Of a stretch of 64,000 nt of DNA, positions 26,563 to 36,551 are shown one piece after another. The stretch lies in NCBI RefSeq assembly GCF_030409505.1, contig NZ_JAUFPZ010000002.1, positions 3,107,501-3,171,500 of the forward strand, given 5' to 3'. The notes under the pieces are model-generated. The model searched no databases. It worked only from the letters and a program-made list of their open reading frames with translations, and was not told the origin of the DNA. The stretch is from Zunongwangia endophytica. Lineage in GTDB: Bacteria > Bacteroidota > Bacteroidia > Flavobacteriales > Flavobacteriaceae. How positions within the stretch are numbered: position 1 is the stretch's first letter; each line of letters starts with the position of its first letter. Made by a program: the position numbers and the translations under genes.

Positions 26563-28359
26563 TTAATCGTTCAGTTTTAGAACGGCCATAAAAGCTTCCT
26601 GAGGAATTTCAACATTACCTACTTGTCGCATACGTTTTTTACCCTTTTTCTGCTTTTCTAAGAGCTTTCTTTTACGAGAGATATCTCCACCATAACATTT
26701 AGCGGTAACATCTTTTCTAAGCGCTTTTACGGTTTCTCTAGAGATAATTTTAGCACCAATCGCTGCCTGAATAGGAATATCAAACTGTTGTCTTGGTATT
26801 AATTCTTTCAGTTTCTCGCACATTTTCTTACCAATGTCGTAAGCATTATCCTGGTGTAATAAGGCTGAAAGTGCATCTACTTTATTAGCATTAAGTAGTA
26901 CATCTACTTTTACTAATTTGGAAGCGCGCATACCGATAGGAGAATAATCGAAAGAAGCGTAACCACGTGAAACAGTTTTTAAACGATCGTAAAAATCGAA
27001 CACAATTTCTGCCAAAGGCATATCGAAAGTAAGCTCTACACGCTCTGTTGTTAAATAGGTCTGGTTGGTAATCTCACCACGTTTTTCAATACAAAGTGAC
27101 ATTACATTACCTACATAGTCGGCTTTAGTGATTATAGTAGCTTTTATAAAAGGCTCTTCTACCCTATTTAAGCTTGATGGCTCTGGTAGATCTGATGGAT
27201 TATTTACTAAAATAAGTTCATCAGGATTTTTATTGGTATAAGCAAAATAAGACACGTTAGGTACCGTAGTAATAACCGTCATATTAAACTCTCGCTCTAA
27301 TCGCTCCTGAATAATTTCTAGGTGAAGCATTCCTAGGAATCCACATCTAAAACCAAAGCCTAGTGCAGCAGAACTTTCTGGTAAGAAAGTTAATGAAGCA
27401 TCATTAAGCTGAAGTTTTTCCATAGAAGCTCTAAGCTCTTCGTATTCCTCGGTATCTACCGGATAAATTCCTGCAAAAACCATTGGTTTTACATCTTCGA
27501 AACCGGCAACAGCTTCTGTAGTCGGATTTTTAGCATCGGTAATAGTATCCCCTACTTTTACTTCTCGAGCATCTTTAATGCCCGTAATTAAATACCCAAC
27601 ATCCCCAGTTTTAATTTCCTGTTTGGGATGTTGTATTAGTTTTAGCGTACCAACCTCGTCTGCCGAATAATCTTTTTGTGTAGCAACAAATTTAATATGC
27701 TGGTTCTTTTTAATACTTCCGTTTATTACTCTAAAGAAGGTTTCTACACCACGAAAAGGATTATAAACCGAATCGAAAATCAATGCTCTTAAAGGAGCAT
27801 CAACTTTACCGCTTGGCGCTGGTATTTTTGTAATGATGGCATGTAGAATTTCTTCGATACCAATACCGGTTTTAGCACTTGCAGGAATTACATCTTCTGG
27901 ATCACAGCCTAAAAGGTCTACAATATCGTCGGTTACTTCTTCAGGATTTGCACTAGGCAAATCAACTTTATTTAGAACGGGAATAATTTCCAAGTCATTT
28001 TCTAAAGCCAGGTACAAGTTAGAAATTGTTTGCGCCTGTATACTTTGCGCTGCATCGACCACCAGTAAAGCACCTTCACACGCAGCAATAGAACGAGAAA
28101 CTTCGTAAGAAAAATCTACGTGTCCTGGGGTGTCTATAAGATTAAGTGTGTATTGCTCACCTTCGTGAACATAATCCATTTGGATTGCATGACTTTTAAT
28201 AGTGATACCACGCTCTCGCTCCAAATCCATACTATCCAAAAGCTGTGCTTGCTTTTCTCTTTCTGTTACCGATCCTGTAAAGTCTAAAAGTCTATCTGCC
28301 AGTGTACTTTTACCATGATCGATATGGGCGATGATACAAAAGTTACGTATGTGTTTCAT
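26563..28359 (-). CDS. lepA: Elongation factor 4 (back-translocating GTPase LepA)
   Basis: The product has 598 residues. The G domain has [15 protein letters not shown] (10-24), DTPGHVDF and NKVDL. EF-G-like domains follow, with the LepA-specific basic C-terminus ([19 protein letters not shown]). It promotes ribosome biogenesis or back-translocation under stress in the cytoplasm. Length is standard. The nearest -7 box is about 180 nt upstream. Confidence 0.97.
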   Translation of the reverse strand: MKHIRNFCIIAHIDHGKSTLADRLLDFTGSVTEREKQAQLLDSMDLERERGITIKSHAIQMDYVHEGEQYTLNLIDTPGHVDFSYEVSRSIAACEGALLVVDAAQSIQAQTISNLYLALENDLEIIPVLNKVDLPSANPEEVTDDIVDLLGCDPEDVIPASAKTGIGIEEILHAIITKIPAPSGKVDAPLRALIFDSVYNPFRGVETFFRVINGSIKKNQHIKFVATQKDYSADEVGTLKLIQHPKQEIKTGDVGYLITGIKDAREVKVGDTITDAKNPTTEAVAGFEDVKPMVFAGIYPVDTEEYEELRASMEKLQLNDASLTFLPESSAALGFGFRCGFLGMLHLEIIQERLEREFNMTVITTVPNVSYFAYTNKNPDELILVNNPSDLPEPSSLNRVEEPFIKATIITKADYVGNVMSLCIEKRGEITNQTYLTTERVELTFDMPLAEIVFDFYDRLKTVSRGYASFDYSPIGMRASKLVKVDVLLNANKVDALSALLHQDNAYDIGKKMCEKLKELIPRQQFDIPIQAAIGAKIISRETVKALRKDVTAKCYGGDISRKRKLLEKQKKGKKRMRQVGNVEIPQEAFMAVLKLND

Positions 28360-28793
28360 GCAATTGCGAACGTTAATTGGTTTATACCTTCTAAAAGGTT
28401 TATTAAGGAACTATCCTCAAATTTTTCAATTTAAAAAGCTAATTTTTTAAGTATTAGCAACTTCTCAAAATTCTATCTTATTTTAATTCCGAAGAAAAAA
28501 TAGTTTTCCGCAGTATAATTATAAAATTTTTGGGCTGCAAATATAGTGTATTTCAAATACCTGATAGAAACTTTAAATAGCTCTTTAAAAATATGATAAA
28601 TGAGATGATTTATTTAACAATTCTAACTAAAAAATTAGATAATGTTATTGTTAATTATAAAAAAAGTTAATAAAGTGTTTAAGTTTTATAAAAAAGTTTC
28701 TTTTTTTTGTAAAGAAGCTTTCCTGTAAAATTCTAAAGATTTGAATTTAAGCTTTTTTAAAATGCTAATTTAAAACACGAGTAAATAAATATT
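28360..28793. other. 434-bp AT-rich intergenic region between lepA and the MFS gene
   Basis: A divergent gap. It contains a -7 box for lepA (28538-28545, minus strand) and long A/T homopolymer tracts (28660-28710). I find no DnaA box, RNA gene, or open frame with coding character. Confidence 0.6.
28538..28545 (-). promoter_or_regulatory. -7 promoter box for lepA
   Basis: Minus-strand TATATTTG matches TAnnTTTG, implying a leader of roughly 170 nt. Confidence 0.5.
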
Positions 28794-30053
28794 ATGAGCA
28801 ATAACTCGAATACTTCCGGAACAAGCAGATCGATCATCATCATCGGGGTCTTATTTTTCATCTTTGGTTTTGTAACCTGGTTAAACTCAGTGTTGATTCC
28901 TTATTTGAAAACAGCGAACGATCTCAATAACTTTCAATCGTTCTTTGTGGCTTTTGCCTCTTATATTTCTTATTTCGTGATGGCTATTCCTTCAGCTAAA
29001 GTTTTAGAAAAAACAGGATTTAAAAAAGGAATGAGTTTAGGTTTAGTGGTGATGGCAGTTGGCGCATTAATTTTTATTCCGGCAGCAGCATCTAGAACAT
29101 ACGCATTATTTCTTACAGGATTGTTTGTACAGGGAACAGGATTGGCATTATTACAATCGGCGGCAAATCCATATATCACGGTTTTAGGACCTATAGAAAG
29201 TGCAGCAAAGCGTATTAGTATTATGGGAATTTGTAATAAGGTTGCTGGCTCGCTTGCGCCATTAACTTTAGGTGCGATCCTTCTTAAAAACATGGATCAG
29301 GTAGAAGCACGATTAAGCCAACTAACTGGTGCTGCTCGTGAGGCCGAATTGGATCTTCTTTCTTCTAGGGTAGAAATGCCTTATATTGTAATGGCAATTG
29401 TTTTAGTTGGTCTGGCAGTGCTAATTTATTTTTCCTCTTTACCAGAAATTGAAACCGATAAAGAAGACGAAACTTTAGCCGCAGCAAATAAAGATAAAAC
29501 GAGTGTTTTACAATTTCCTAATTTGCTTTTAGGTGCTCTTGCTATGTTTTTATATGTTGGTGTGGAGGTTATTGCTGGTGATACGGTAATTACTTATGCT
29601 AAGGATGGACAGGGAATCGCAACTGAAGTGGCTAAGAACTTTACCTCGTATACGCTGGTAGCAATGATTGTTGGATATTTGATTGGTACAGTAACTATTC
29701 CTAAATTTATAAGTCAAGCGAAAGCCCTTCAAATTTCAGCAATTTTAGGAATCGTTCTAGGCCTTGCCGCAATTTTTAGTGACGGTTTTGTATCGGTAGT
29801 TTGTATATCTATGCTTGGTTTAGCAAATGCGGTGGTTTTTCCTGCAATCTGGCCTTTGGCTTTAGATGGTTTAGGAAGATTTACCAAAATAGCATCTTCA
29901 TTTTTAATTATGGCGATTGCTGGTGGAGCTATTGTACCTTTGGCCTATGGATCTTTGGCAGATAGTATTGGTCTTCAGCAAGCATATTGGGTAGTGATCC
30001 CTTGTTACTTATATATTCTTTTCTTTGCGGTAAAAGGACATAAAATAAGATAA
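28794..30053 (+). CDS. FHS-type sugar MFS transporter
   Basis: The product has 419 residues with twelve predicted hydrophobic helices. The first, with GFVTWLNSVLIPYLK, is the hallmark of the fucose/glucose-galactose (FucP/GluP) group of the major facilitator superfamily. It imports a sugar with H+ or Na+ across the inner membrane. The gene is 10 nt upstream of a GH20 hexosaminidase and then murQ, so GlcNAc (NagP-like) or MurNAc is the likely substrate. This is inferred from position only. Confidence 0.85.
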   Translation: MSNNSNTSGTSRSIIIIGVLFFIFGFVTWLNSVLIPYLKTANDLNNFQSFFVAFASYISYFVMAIPSAKVLEKTGFKKGMSLGLVVMAVGALIFIPAAASRTYALFLTGLFVQGTGLALLQSAANPYITVLGPIESAAKRISIMGICNKVAGSLAPLTLGAILLKNMDQVEARLSQLTGAAREAELDLLSSRVEMPYIVMAIVLVGLAVLIYFSSLPEIETDKEDETLAAANKDKTSVLQFPNLLLGALAMFLYVGVEVIAGDTVITYAKDGQGIATEVAKNFTSYTLVAMIVGYLIGTVTIPKFISQAKALQISAILGIVLGLAAIFSDGFVSVVCISMLGLANAVVFPAIWPLALDGLGRFTKIASSFLIMAIAGGAIVPLAYGSLADSIGLQQAYWVVIPCYLYILFFAVKGHKIR

Positions 30054-30063
30054 AATTTAATCT

Positions 30064-31581
30064 ATGAAGCTTTTTTTCTTTTCGGTTGTAGTTGTTTTTT
30101 CAATAACCTTCAATCTTAATGCTCAGGATAAACCGGCAATTATCCCAAAGCCTAATAAAATTGAATGGACCGATGGGGAGTTTCAGTTTTCTTCGACAAT
30201 AAATTACTATTCGAATCCTGAAGCTGATAAAAATTTAACTCGATTAGAAGATTTACTGAAAACTACTGGCAGTGAACTGCAAAAAACTTCAGAAGAAGAG
30301 GCTCATGTTTCTCTAAAAATTGATAAAAATCTTGCCTCGAAATTAAGCACAGAAGGGTATCAACTTAAAATAACTTCAGAAAAAATAGAAATTATAGCGG
30401 CAGAGAATAGCGGACTTTTCTACGGAATTATAACACTACGACAGCTATTTCCAGCTGAAGTAGAAAGCGGTAAAATAACTTCAGCTTTTCATATTCCTGC
30501 GGTAGAAATTTCAGATAAACCTCACTATCAATGGCGCGGAACAATGATCGATATGGCACGCAGCTTTTTTGGCTTAGATTACTTAAAAAAGCATATCGAT
30601 CGTATGGCCTTATACAAATTAAATCGCCTTCACTTACATTTAAGTGACGACCAGGGTTGGAGAATAGAGATTAAAAAATGGCCAAAATTAACCGAAATAG
30701 GAGGGCAGTCGGCAGTTAAAAACGGCCAATCAGGTTTCTTAACACAGCAGCAGTTTAAAGAATTACAGCATTATGCTAAAGAAAGAAATGTAATGATTAT
30801 TCCTGAAGTGGATTTACCCGGTCATACCTATGCAGCCTTGCAGGGTTATCCTGAATTAAGTTGTGAGAATTTCTCAAATCTCGATCCAAAACGTGCCACA
30901 CCACCAGAAGCTTATGACGGCGTAGAAGTAGGCTGGAGTAAGTTTTGTATGGAAAAACCAATAGTTTACGAATTTGTAGCAGATGTTATTGCTGAACTTG
31001 CTGAAATCACCGACGGTCCTTATTTACATATTGGAGGAGACGAAATTGAAGACGAACACTACAAAGAATTTGTGATCAAAGCTGAAAAACTTGTTCGTTT
31101 AAACGGGAAATCGGCCATTGGTTGGGAAGAAGTAACTCAGGCAAAAGTAGATGTGTCTTTTATTAGTCAGCGTTGGACAGGCACTACAGAAAGTGTTGTT
31201 GACACTCGGGTAATCGAGTCGATTTGCAAAAACTTTTATCTAGATCACGGTAATGTTCCCGATCAACCAAATACCTACAGCTGGTGCAAAAAAGATGGCG
31301 TTTCTTTAAAAAATGTCTATGATTTTATTTCTGAAAACCGAAAAGCAATTGGTGTAGAAGGAGCGATGTGGAGTGAACTTGTACATAACGATAAGAGTGC
31401 AGATGATCGTCTTTGGCCAAGAAGTATTGCTGTGGCTGAAGTAGGCTGGACAGCTCCTGAAAAAAAGAATTATACTGAATTTGTCGATCGTTTGGGATGG
31501 CACGGAAAAAGGCTGTCTGAATTAGAGGTTGATTTCTATAATACGCCAGAGGTAGATTGGAATATTACAAAAAAAGAATAA
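30064..31581 (+). CDS. GH20 beta-N-acetylhexosaminidase
   Basis: The product has 505 residues. A signal peptide ends near LNAQ (21). A GH20b-type N-terminal alpha/beta domain (25-145) precedes the TIM barrel, with MIDMARSFF, HLHLSDDQGWRIEIK and the catalytic Asp-Glu pair in HIGGDEIEDEHY (about 324-335). It releases terminal GlcNAc by a substrate-assisted mechanism. Many Bacteroidota GH20 enzymes are longer; this one ends just after the barrel. Between a sugar importer and MurQ it probably acts in the periplasm on amino-sugar oligomers from peptidoglycan or chitin. Confidence 0.92.
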   Translation: MKLFFFSVVVVFSITFNLNAQDKPAIIPKPNKIEWTDGEFQFSSTINYYSNPEADKNLTRLEDLLKTTGSELQKTSEEEAHVSLKIDKNLASKLSTEGYQLKITSEKIEIIAAENSGLFYGIITLRQLFPAEVESGKITSAFHIPAVEISDKPHYQWRGTMIDMARSFFGLDYLKKHIDRMALYKLNRLHLHLSDDQGWRIEIKKWPKLTEIGGQSAVKNGQSGFLTQQQFKELQHYAKERNVMIIPEVDLPGHTYAALQGYPELSCENFSNLDPKRATPPEAYDGVEVGWSKFCMEKPIVYEFVADVIAELAEITDGPYLHIGGDEIEDEHYKEFVIKAEKLVRLNGKSAIGWEEVTQAKVDVSFISQRWTGTTESVVDTRVIESICKNFYLDHGNVPDQPNTYSWCKKDGVSLKNVYDFISENRKAIGVEGAMWSELVHNDKSADDRLWPRSIAVAEVGWTAPEKKNYTEFVDRLGWHGKRLSELEVDFYNTPEVDWNITKKE

Positions 31582-31634
31582 TGATTTTCTACATTTGAAA
31601 ATTAATCAGAACTTGCAAGACGTAATTTTATAAA

Positions 31635-32459
31635 ATGGAAATCAATAAACCCGATACCGAAAAGCAGTCGAAATATAATGATCTTGAAAAGATGAATACA
31701 GCAGAATTGCTGGCAAACATTAATAAAGAAGATCAAACGATTGCTGAAAATGTACAAAAGCAATTACCGGAAATAGAATCCTTGGTAAATGTGATTGTTG
31801 AAAATATGCAAAAAGGAGGTCGGTTATTTTATATTGGCGCAGGAACTAGCGGGAGATTAGGTGTTTTAGATGCATCAGAATGTCCGCCAACATTTGGGGT
31901 GACTGCAGATATGGTTATTGGTTTGATAGCAGGTGGAGATACAGCACTAAGAAATGCTGTTGAAAATGCCGAAGATGATAAAAATAAAGCCTGGGAAGAT
32001 CTTCAGGAATTTGATATTTCGGATAATGATACTTTGGTAGGTATTGCAGCTTCAGGAACTACCCCTTATGTAATTGGCGGAATAAAAGAAGCCAGAAAAC
32101 GAGGAATTTCAACCGGATGTGTAACCTGTAGTAGCGGAAGTCCCTTAGCCGAGGTTTCAGAATTTCCTATTGAAGTAGTTACAGGTCCCGAATTTGTAAC
32201 CGGGAGCACCAGAATGAAAGCAGGAACTGCCCAAAAATTAGTTTTGAATATGATTTCTACCAGTACCATGATAAAATTAGGCAAGGTAAAGGGAAACCGA
32301 ATGGTAGATATGCAGCTTTCTAACAAAAAGCTTGTGGGACGCGGTACGCAAATGATCATGGAAGAACTAAAAGTTGCCCAATCTGAAGCTAAAGAGTTAT
32401 TACTAAAACACGGTAGTGTAAGAAACGTTCTTATTAATTATAAAAAAGAGCTCAAATAA
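31635..32459 (+). CDS. murQ: N-acetylmuramic acid 6-phosphate etherase
   Basis: The product has 274 residues with the SIS sugar-isomerase fold and MurQ signatures FYIGAGTSGRLGVLDASECPP (about 65-85) and TGSTRMKAGTAQK (about 194-206). It removes the D-lactyl ether of MurNAc-6-phosphate to give GlcNAc-6-phosphate in the cytoplasm. It is third in the MFS-GH20-murQ cluster, 53 nt after GH20. Its presence ties the cluster to peptidoglycan salvage. The substrate must be phosphorylated, yet no MurNAc kinase gene is seen in the window. Confidence 0.94.
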   Translation: MEINKPDTEKQSKYNDLEKMNTAELLANINKEDQTIAENVQKQLPEIESLVNVIVENMQKGGRLFYIGAGTSGRLGVLDASECPPTFGVTADMVIGLIAGGDTALRNAVENAEDDKNKAWEDLQEFDISDNDTLVGIAASGTTPYVIGGIKEARKRGISTGCVTCSSGSPLAEVSEFPIEVVTGPEFVTGSTRMKAGTAQKLVLNMISTSTMIKLGKVKGNRMVDMQLSNKKLVGRGTQMIMEELKVAQSEAKELLLKHGSVRNVLINYKKELK

Positions 32460-32479
32460 TATCGAATGTTGATTTTAGT

Positions 32480-33235
32480 TTAGAGTAATTTTAAACCTGC
32501 TTTTTGATATTTTTGAAGTGATTTTTCAGTAGGATCTAATTCGGTTACCAACGTATCTACTTGGGTAAGATCACATATTTTATATCTATTTACCGTATTC
32601 AGCTTCTTAGAAATGCTTAAGGATACGATCTTTTTAGACGAATTCACCATAGCTTTCTTCATTTGAGCAATTTCCCAGTCGATTTCAGTAATTCCTTTAT
32701 CAAGATCCATATAGCCGGTTCCCAAAAAACAGATATCTGCAGTAATTTCAGCTAAAGTATTTATAGAACTACCACCGGTGGCGAGCTGAGACCCTTTCGA
32801 TAATTTTCCGCCAATTAAGTGAACTTCGGTAAAATTAGACGAATTATTCAGTAATTCTACTGCCATGGGGAGGCTTGGCGTAAAGAATGTAAGATTCATT
32901 TTTCTTGGTAATAATTTAGCCAGTTCCAAATTAGTAGACCCACCCGTTATAAGTACAACATCACCAGGGTTCAAAAGAGAAATCCCTTTTTTAGCAATAA
33001 TTGTCTTATTCTCATACTCATAAATTTCTCTGTTTTGATCTGAATGAATATTGAACCCATTAGAAACCGCACCTCCATGAACTTTTTTTAAGAATTTTCC
33101 TGTATCTAGCTCAATTAAATCTCTTCTGACGGTATCCATAGATACATTTAATATGCTGGTCAAATCACTTAATAGCACTCTGTTATGTAAATGAACCTCG
33201 TTTAGAATAATATCGTGTCGCTCTGTCTTTTTCAT
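32480..33235 (-). CDS. DeoR/GlpR family transcriptional regulator
   Basis: The product has 251 residues. An N-terminal helix-turn-helix (about 1-55, with DLTSILNVSMDTVRRDLIEL) is followed by a DeoR sensor domain of the isomerase-like fold, with the ITGGSTNLELAKLL loop (about 95-108). Such regulators respond to a phosphorylated sugar. It converges on murQ and diverges from susC, so it is the likely local regulator of both, perhaps sensing MurNAc-6-P or GlcNAc-6-P. That ligand is inferred. Confidence 0.9.
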   Translation of the reverse strand: MKKTERHDIILNEVHLHNRVLLSDLTSILNVSMDTVRRDLIELDTGKFLKKVHGGAVSNGFNIHSDQNREIYEYENKTIIAKKGISLLNPGDVVLITGGSTNLELAKLLPRKMNLTFFTPSLPMAVELLNNSSNFTEVHLIGGKLSKGSQLATGGSSINTLAEITADICFLGTGYMDLDKGITEIDWEIAQMKKAMVNSSKKIVSLSISKKLNTVNRYKICDLTQVDTLVTELDPTEKSLQKYQKAGLKLL

Positions 33236-33343
33236 AATTTCTCAGCAATGATGCTTAGCCAGTTAATGCCTTTATAATTTGATTTCATATTTGTTAAAAA
33301 AGTAATAAAAATGAAAATATGTATAAATTCTAATTATTACTAG

Positions 33344-33432
33344 TAATGCGATTAAAAACTGCAAAAATATAGTCTTATTTTCTTAATTAACGCATTTAAT
33401 TATAATAATTGCCATTTTTTATTGCATTTAAT
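33344..33432. promoter_or_regulatory. Candidate operator: three GCATTTAAT-type repeats upstream of susC
   Basis: TTAACGCATTTAAT (33387-33400) and ATTGCATTTAAT (33421-33432) are direct repeats whose shared GCATTTAAT cores are 32 bp apart, about three helical turns. A related inverted copy, TAATGCGATTAA, lies at 33344-33355. They sit between the divergent DeoR regulator and susC, just upstream of the susC -7 box. Confidence 0.4.
33362..33369 (-). promoter_or_regulatory. -7 promoter box for the DeoR regulator
   Basis: Minus-strand TATTTTTG matches TAnnTTTG, about 127 nt upstream of the ATG. Confidence 0.4.
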
Positions 33433-33444
33433 GTTATTATATGA

Positions 33445-33452
33445 TAAGTTTG
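33445..33452 (+). promoter_or_regulatory. -7 promoter box for susC-susD
   Basis: TAAGTTTG matches TAnnTTTG and lies 28 nt before the susC ATG. Confidence 0.55.
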
Positions 33453-33480
33453 TTTATAACCAATTGTTAACTAATTTCTT

Positions 33481-36400
33481 ATGAAAGAACAACTACGTAG
33501 ACCTTTCTTCATTTTGCTCTTGCTTTTTTCGATAAGCAGCTGGGCCCAGGAGAAAGAGGTTTCAGGAACTGTAGTAGATGAAAATCAAATTCCTTTGCCG
33601 GGCGTAAATGTGCGGTTGAAAAATTTGAATGTCGGTACAGTAACAGATTTTGACGGTAACTTCAGTTTATCCATTCCGGATAACAATGATGCGATTTTGG
33701 TATTTTCTTCTATAGGTTTTATCACCCAAGAAATAGGGGTTGAGGATAAAGACAACTTTGCTATTTCAATGGAAGTAGATACCGAAAGTTTAGATGAAGT
33801 GGTAGTAACTTCCTTTGGTATTGAAAGGGAAAAAAAGGCTTTAGGTTATGCGGTACAAGAAATTTCTTCAGAAGAAGTTCTTGAAGGAAATCAGCAAAAT
33901 GTAGTAAGCGGTCTTCAGGGAAAAGTCTCTGGGGTTACCATTGGTAATTCTGGTGGAGCACCGGGTTCATCTTCGGTAATCTTAATTCGGGGAGGAACGT
34001 CTATAACCGGGGACAATCAACCTTTGTTTGTGGTAGATGGTATCCCTATAGATAATTCAACAGGTTCTAGTTTAACAGTAGCAAGTATTAACCGTGCTGC
34101 CGATTTGAATCCAGAGGATATAGAAAGCATATCTGTACTTAAAGGACCAGCAGCAGCAGCACTATACGGTATTCAGGCCGCGGAAGGAGCTGTACTTATT
34201 ACGACTAAAAAAGGAAAGGCAGGAAGCAGTACGATTTCTTATTCTGGATCATTTTCTGTGGATGAGGTTTTGGGAACTCCAGATGCGCAACAACAATATG
34301 GGCAGGGAACACAAATCTTGAGTACAGATGGATTTAGTTATGAAACTGAATCACCATTCAGTTGGGGACCTGCGGTTTCTTCGGGAACTCAAACTTACGA
34401 TCATATAGATGATTTTTATCAAACTGCTATTACTCAAAATCATAATGTGAGTTATTCTGGCGGTACCGAAAAAGGAACGATGTATTTATCGATAGGAGAT
34501 CTATCCCAAGATGGAGTTATTGATGGAACCAGTTACGATAAAACTTCATTTAAGATAAATACCTCTTCACAAGTAAGTGATAAACTAACGGTAGGCGCTT
34601 CTGCGAATTATATTGTTAGCGAGATAGGAAGTACCAGACAGGGAAATGCAAGCGGAAGTAGTTATAGTAGTTTGCTTTCTTATCCCGTAAATATTGATAT
34701 TCAGGATTATTATAATGAAGATGGATCACAACGAATGTTCTATAATGACCAACGTTTTGATAATCCTTATTGGAGCGTAGAAAATAGTCCAAATGATAAT
34801 AAAGTAAATCGGCTTTTGGGTATTATAAATGTGAGCTATGATTTTTTAAACGACTTCAATATTTCTTATAAAGTGGGTACAGATTACTTTAGAGAATTTA
34901 GTAAGCAAGTTATAGGTACGGGCTCACTGATCGAAAATAGGGGAGAAGGCTATATTAGTCAGTTTGAAAGAGAGAATAGAAGAACAACCTCAAACCTAAT
35001 TATAAGTTATGACAAGGACATCACAGAAGATTTCTCTATCGATGCTTTAGTAGGGAATATGGTTGAAGATCTAAAAGTCCATACGGTTTATACTTATGGT
35101 GACGGTTTCCAGGCTCCAGGTATTTATAGTATTGGGAATGTATCTCAAGAAAACCAATCTATTACAGAAATTGTTAGAAGAAGAAGAGCAGTTGGTGTTT
35201 TTGGAGAAGTTAAGTTTGGTTGGAAAGATGCTTTATTTTTAAACTTTACAGGAAGAAATGACTGGAGTTCCACACTACCAAAAGAAGATCGTTCATTCTT
35301 TTATCCTTCTATAGGAACCTCTGCCGTACTTACAGATTTATTGAGTCAGGGTGGTAATGATATTACTTCAGATAATGGTTTATCATTTTTGAAATTGCGA
35401 GCTACATGGGCGCAGGTAGGTAAAGATGCACCAATTGGTGCATTAGAAAGTTTTTTAGGTACTAATATTAATTCACTTGCAAGTTCGGCTTATACTTATA
35501 ATGGTGTTGATATTGGTAATCCTGAATTAGAGCCAGAGTTTACAAACAGTTATGAAATTGGTTTTGATTCTAGATTCTTTCAGAATAGAGTGGGCCTAGA
35601 TATGAGTTTCTATTATAGTAAATCTGAAAATCAAATTCTGGAAGATATAAGAGTACCACCATCTGCAGGAACTTTCTATGCAACACTTAATGGGGGTTCT
35701 ATAGAAAATAAAGGAGTAGAAGCCTTACTTACAGCTCGAATTTTCCCAAGAGAAAATGATTTTCAATGGGATATGACGTATAACCTGGGCGTAAATCAAA
35801 GTGATGTTATAGCACTACCTGGACAATTAGATGAGGTTTACCTTTCAGACTCATGGACTTTTGGAAATACAGCAGCAGGTGCAGCAATTTTAGGAGGATC
35901 ACTTTTTGGTTTGCGAGGTTACAAAGCGGTAAGAAATGATGCTGGAGAGTTGATTATAGGAGCAGATGGCTTACCAGAGTTAGAAACTGTTATTTTTGAT
36001 GATGTTAATCGATTGCCAGATTGGACTTTGGGAATTACGAATACTTTTTCTTACAAAAACTTCAATTTTACTTTTCTACTAGATATAGTTCAGGGTCAGG
36101 AAGCTTATAATGCTACCAAATCTGCATTTTCATATTATGGTTTAGCTGAAGAAACTTTAGGGAGATCTACCGGTGGTACACGGGTTGTAGAAGGTGTAAC
36201 AGCAGATGGAAGTCCAAATACAGTTGAGGTAAGTGATCAACAATATTTTCAGCAATATTGGTCACAAAACGCTGAAAACTTTATAGAAGATGCCTCTTAC
36301 GCAAGATTAAGATATGTAACACTTTCTTACGATCTGCCAACAGATTTTCTGGAGAAACTAAAAATTGTTTCAGCACAACTTTCGGTAACAGGAAGAAATT

Positions 36401-36546
36401 TATTTACAATTACCGATTATTCAGGAGTAGATCCAGAAGTTAATACTTATGGTGCAGGTATTCAGGGAGCTGGTTCTATGGGTATAGATAACCTTGGAAC
36501 ACCAAATACCAGAGGATTTGATGTAGGATTACGATTTAAATTTTAG
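33481..36546 (+). CDS. SusC/RagA family TonB-linked outer membrane transporter
   Basis: The product has 1021 residues. A signal peptide (cleavage near SWAQ, 22) is followed by a CarboxypepD_reg-like domain (about 27-100, with GTVVDENQIPLPGVNV), a TonB plug (about 115-235) and a long beta-barrel ending in an aromatic residue (GLRFKF). SusC proteins carry oligomers across the outer membrane with TonB energy. It is followed 5 nt later by susD. No ECF sigma/anti-sigma pair accompanies it; the DeoR gene next door is the probable regulator. Location between murQ and peptidoglycan-peptide genes suggests murein fragments as cargo. Confidence 0.95.
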   Translation: MKEQLRRPFFILLLLFSISSWAQEKEVSGTVVDENQIPLPGVNVRLKNLNVGTVTDFDGNFSLSIPDNNDAILVFSSIGFITQEIGVEDKDNFAISMEVDTESLDEVVVTSFGIEREKKALGYAVQEISSEEVLEGNQQNVVSGLQGKVSGVTIGNSGGAPGSSSVILIRGGTSITGDNQPLFVVDGIPIDNSTGSSLTVASINRAADLNPEDIESISVLKGPAAAALYGIQAAEGAVLITTKKGKAGSSTISYSGSFSVDEVLGTPDAQQQYGQGTQILSTDGFSYETESPFSWGPAVSSGTQTYDHIDDFYQTAITQNHNVSYSGGTEKGTMYLSIGDLSQDGVIDGTSYDKTSFKINTSSQVSDKLTVGASANYIVSEIGSTRQGNASGSSYSSLLSYPVNIDIQDYYNEDGSQRMFYNDQRFDNPYWSVENSPNDNKVNRLLGIINVSYDFLNDFNISYKVGTDYFREFSKQVIGTGSLIENRGEGYISQFERENRRTTSNLIISYDKDITEDFSIDALVGNMVEDLKVHTVYTYGDGFQAPGIYSIGNVSQENQSITEIVRRRRAVGVFGEVKFGWKDALFLNFTGRNDWSSTLPKEDRSFFYPSIGTSAVLTDLLSQGGNDITSDNGLSFLKLRATWAQVGKDAPIGALESFLGTNINSLASSAYTYNGVDIGNPELEPEFTNSYEIGFDSRFFQNRVGLDMSFYYSKSENQILEDIRVPPSAGTFYATLNGGSIENKGVEALLTARIFPRENDFQWDMTYNLGVNQSDVIALPGQLDEVYLSDSWTFGNTAAGAAILGGSLFGLRGYKAVRNDAGELIIGADGLPELETVIFDDVNRLPDWTLGITNTFSYKNFNFTFLLDIVQGQEAYNATKSAFSYYGLAEETLGRSTGGTRVVEGVTADGSPNTVEVSDQQYFQQYWSQNAENFIEDASYARLRYVTLSYDLPTDFLEKLKIVSAQLSVTGRNLFTITDYSGVDPEVNTYGAGIQGAGSMGIDNLGTPNTRGFDVGLRFKF

Positions 36547-36551
36547 AAAAT

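Noticed and set aside
28360..28793. Alternative replication origin at the lepA-MFS divergent gap
   Set aside because: AT-rich and divergent, but I found no DnaA-box-like sequence on either strand.
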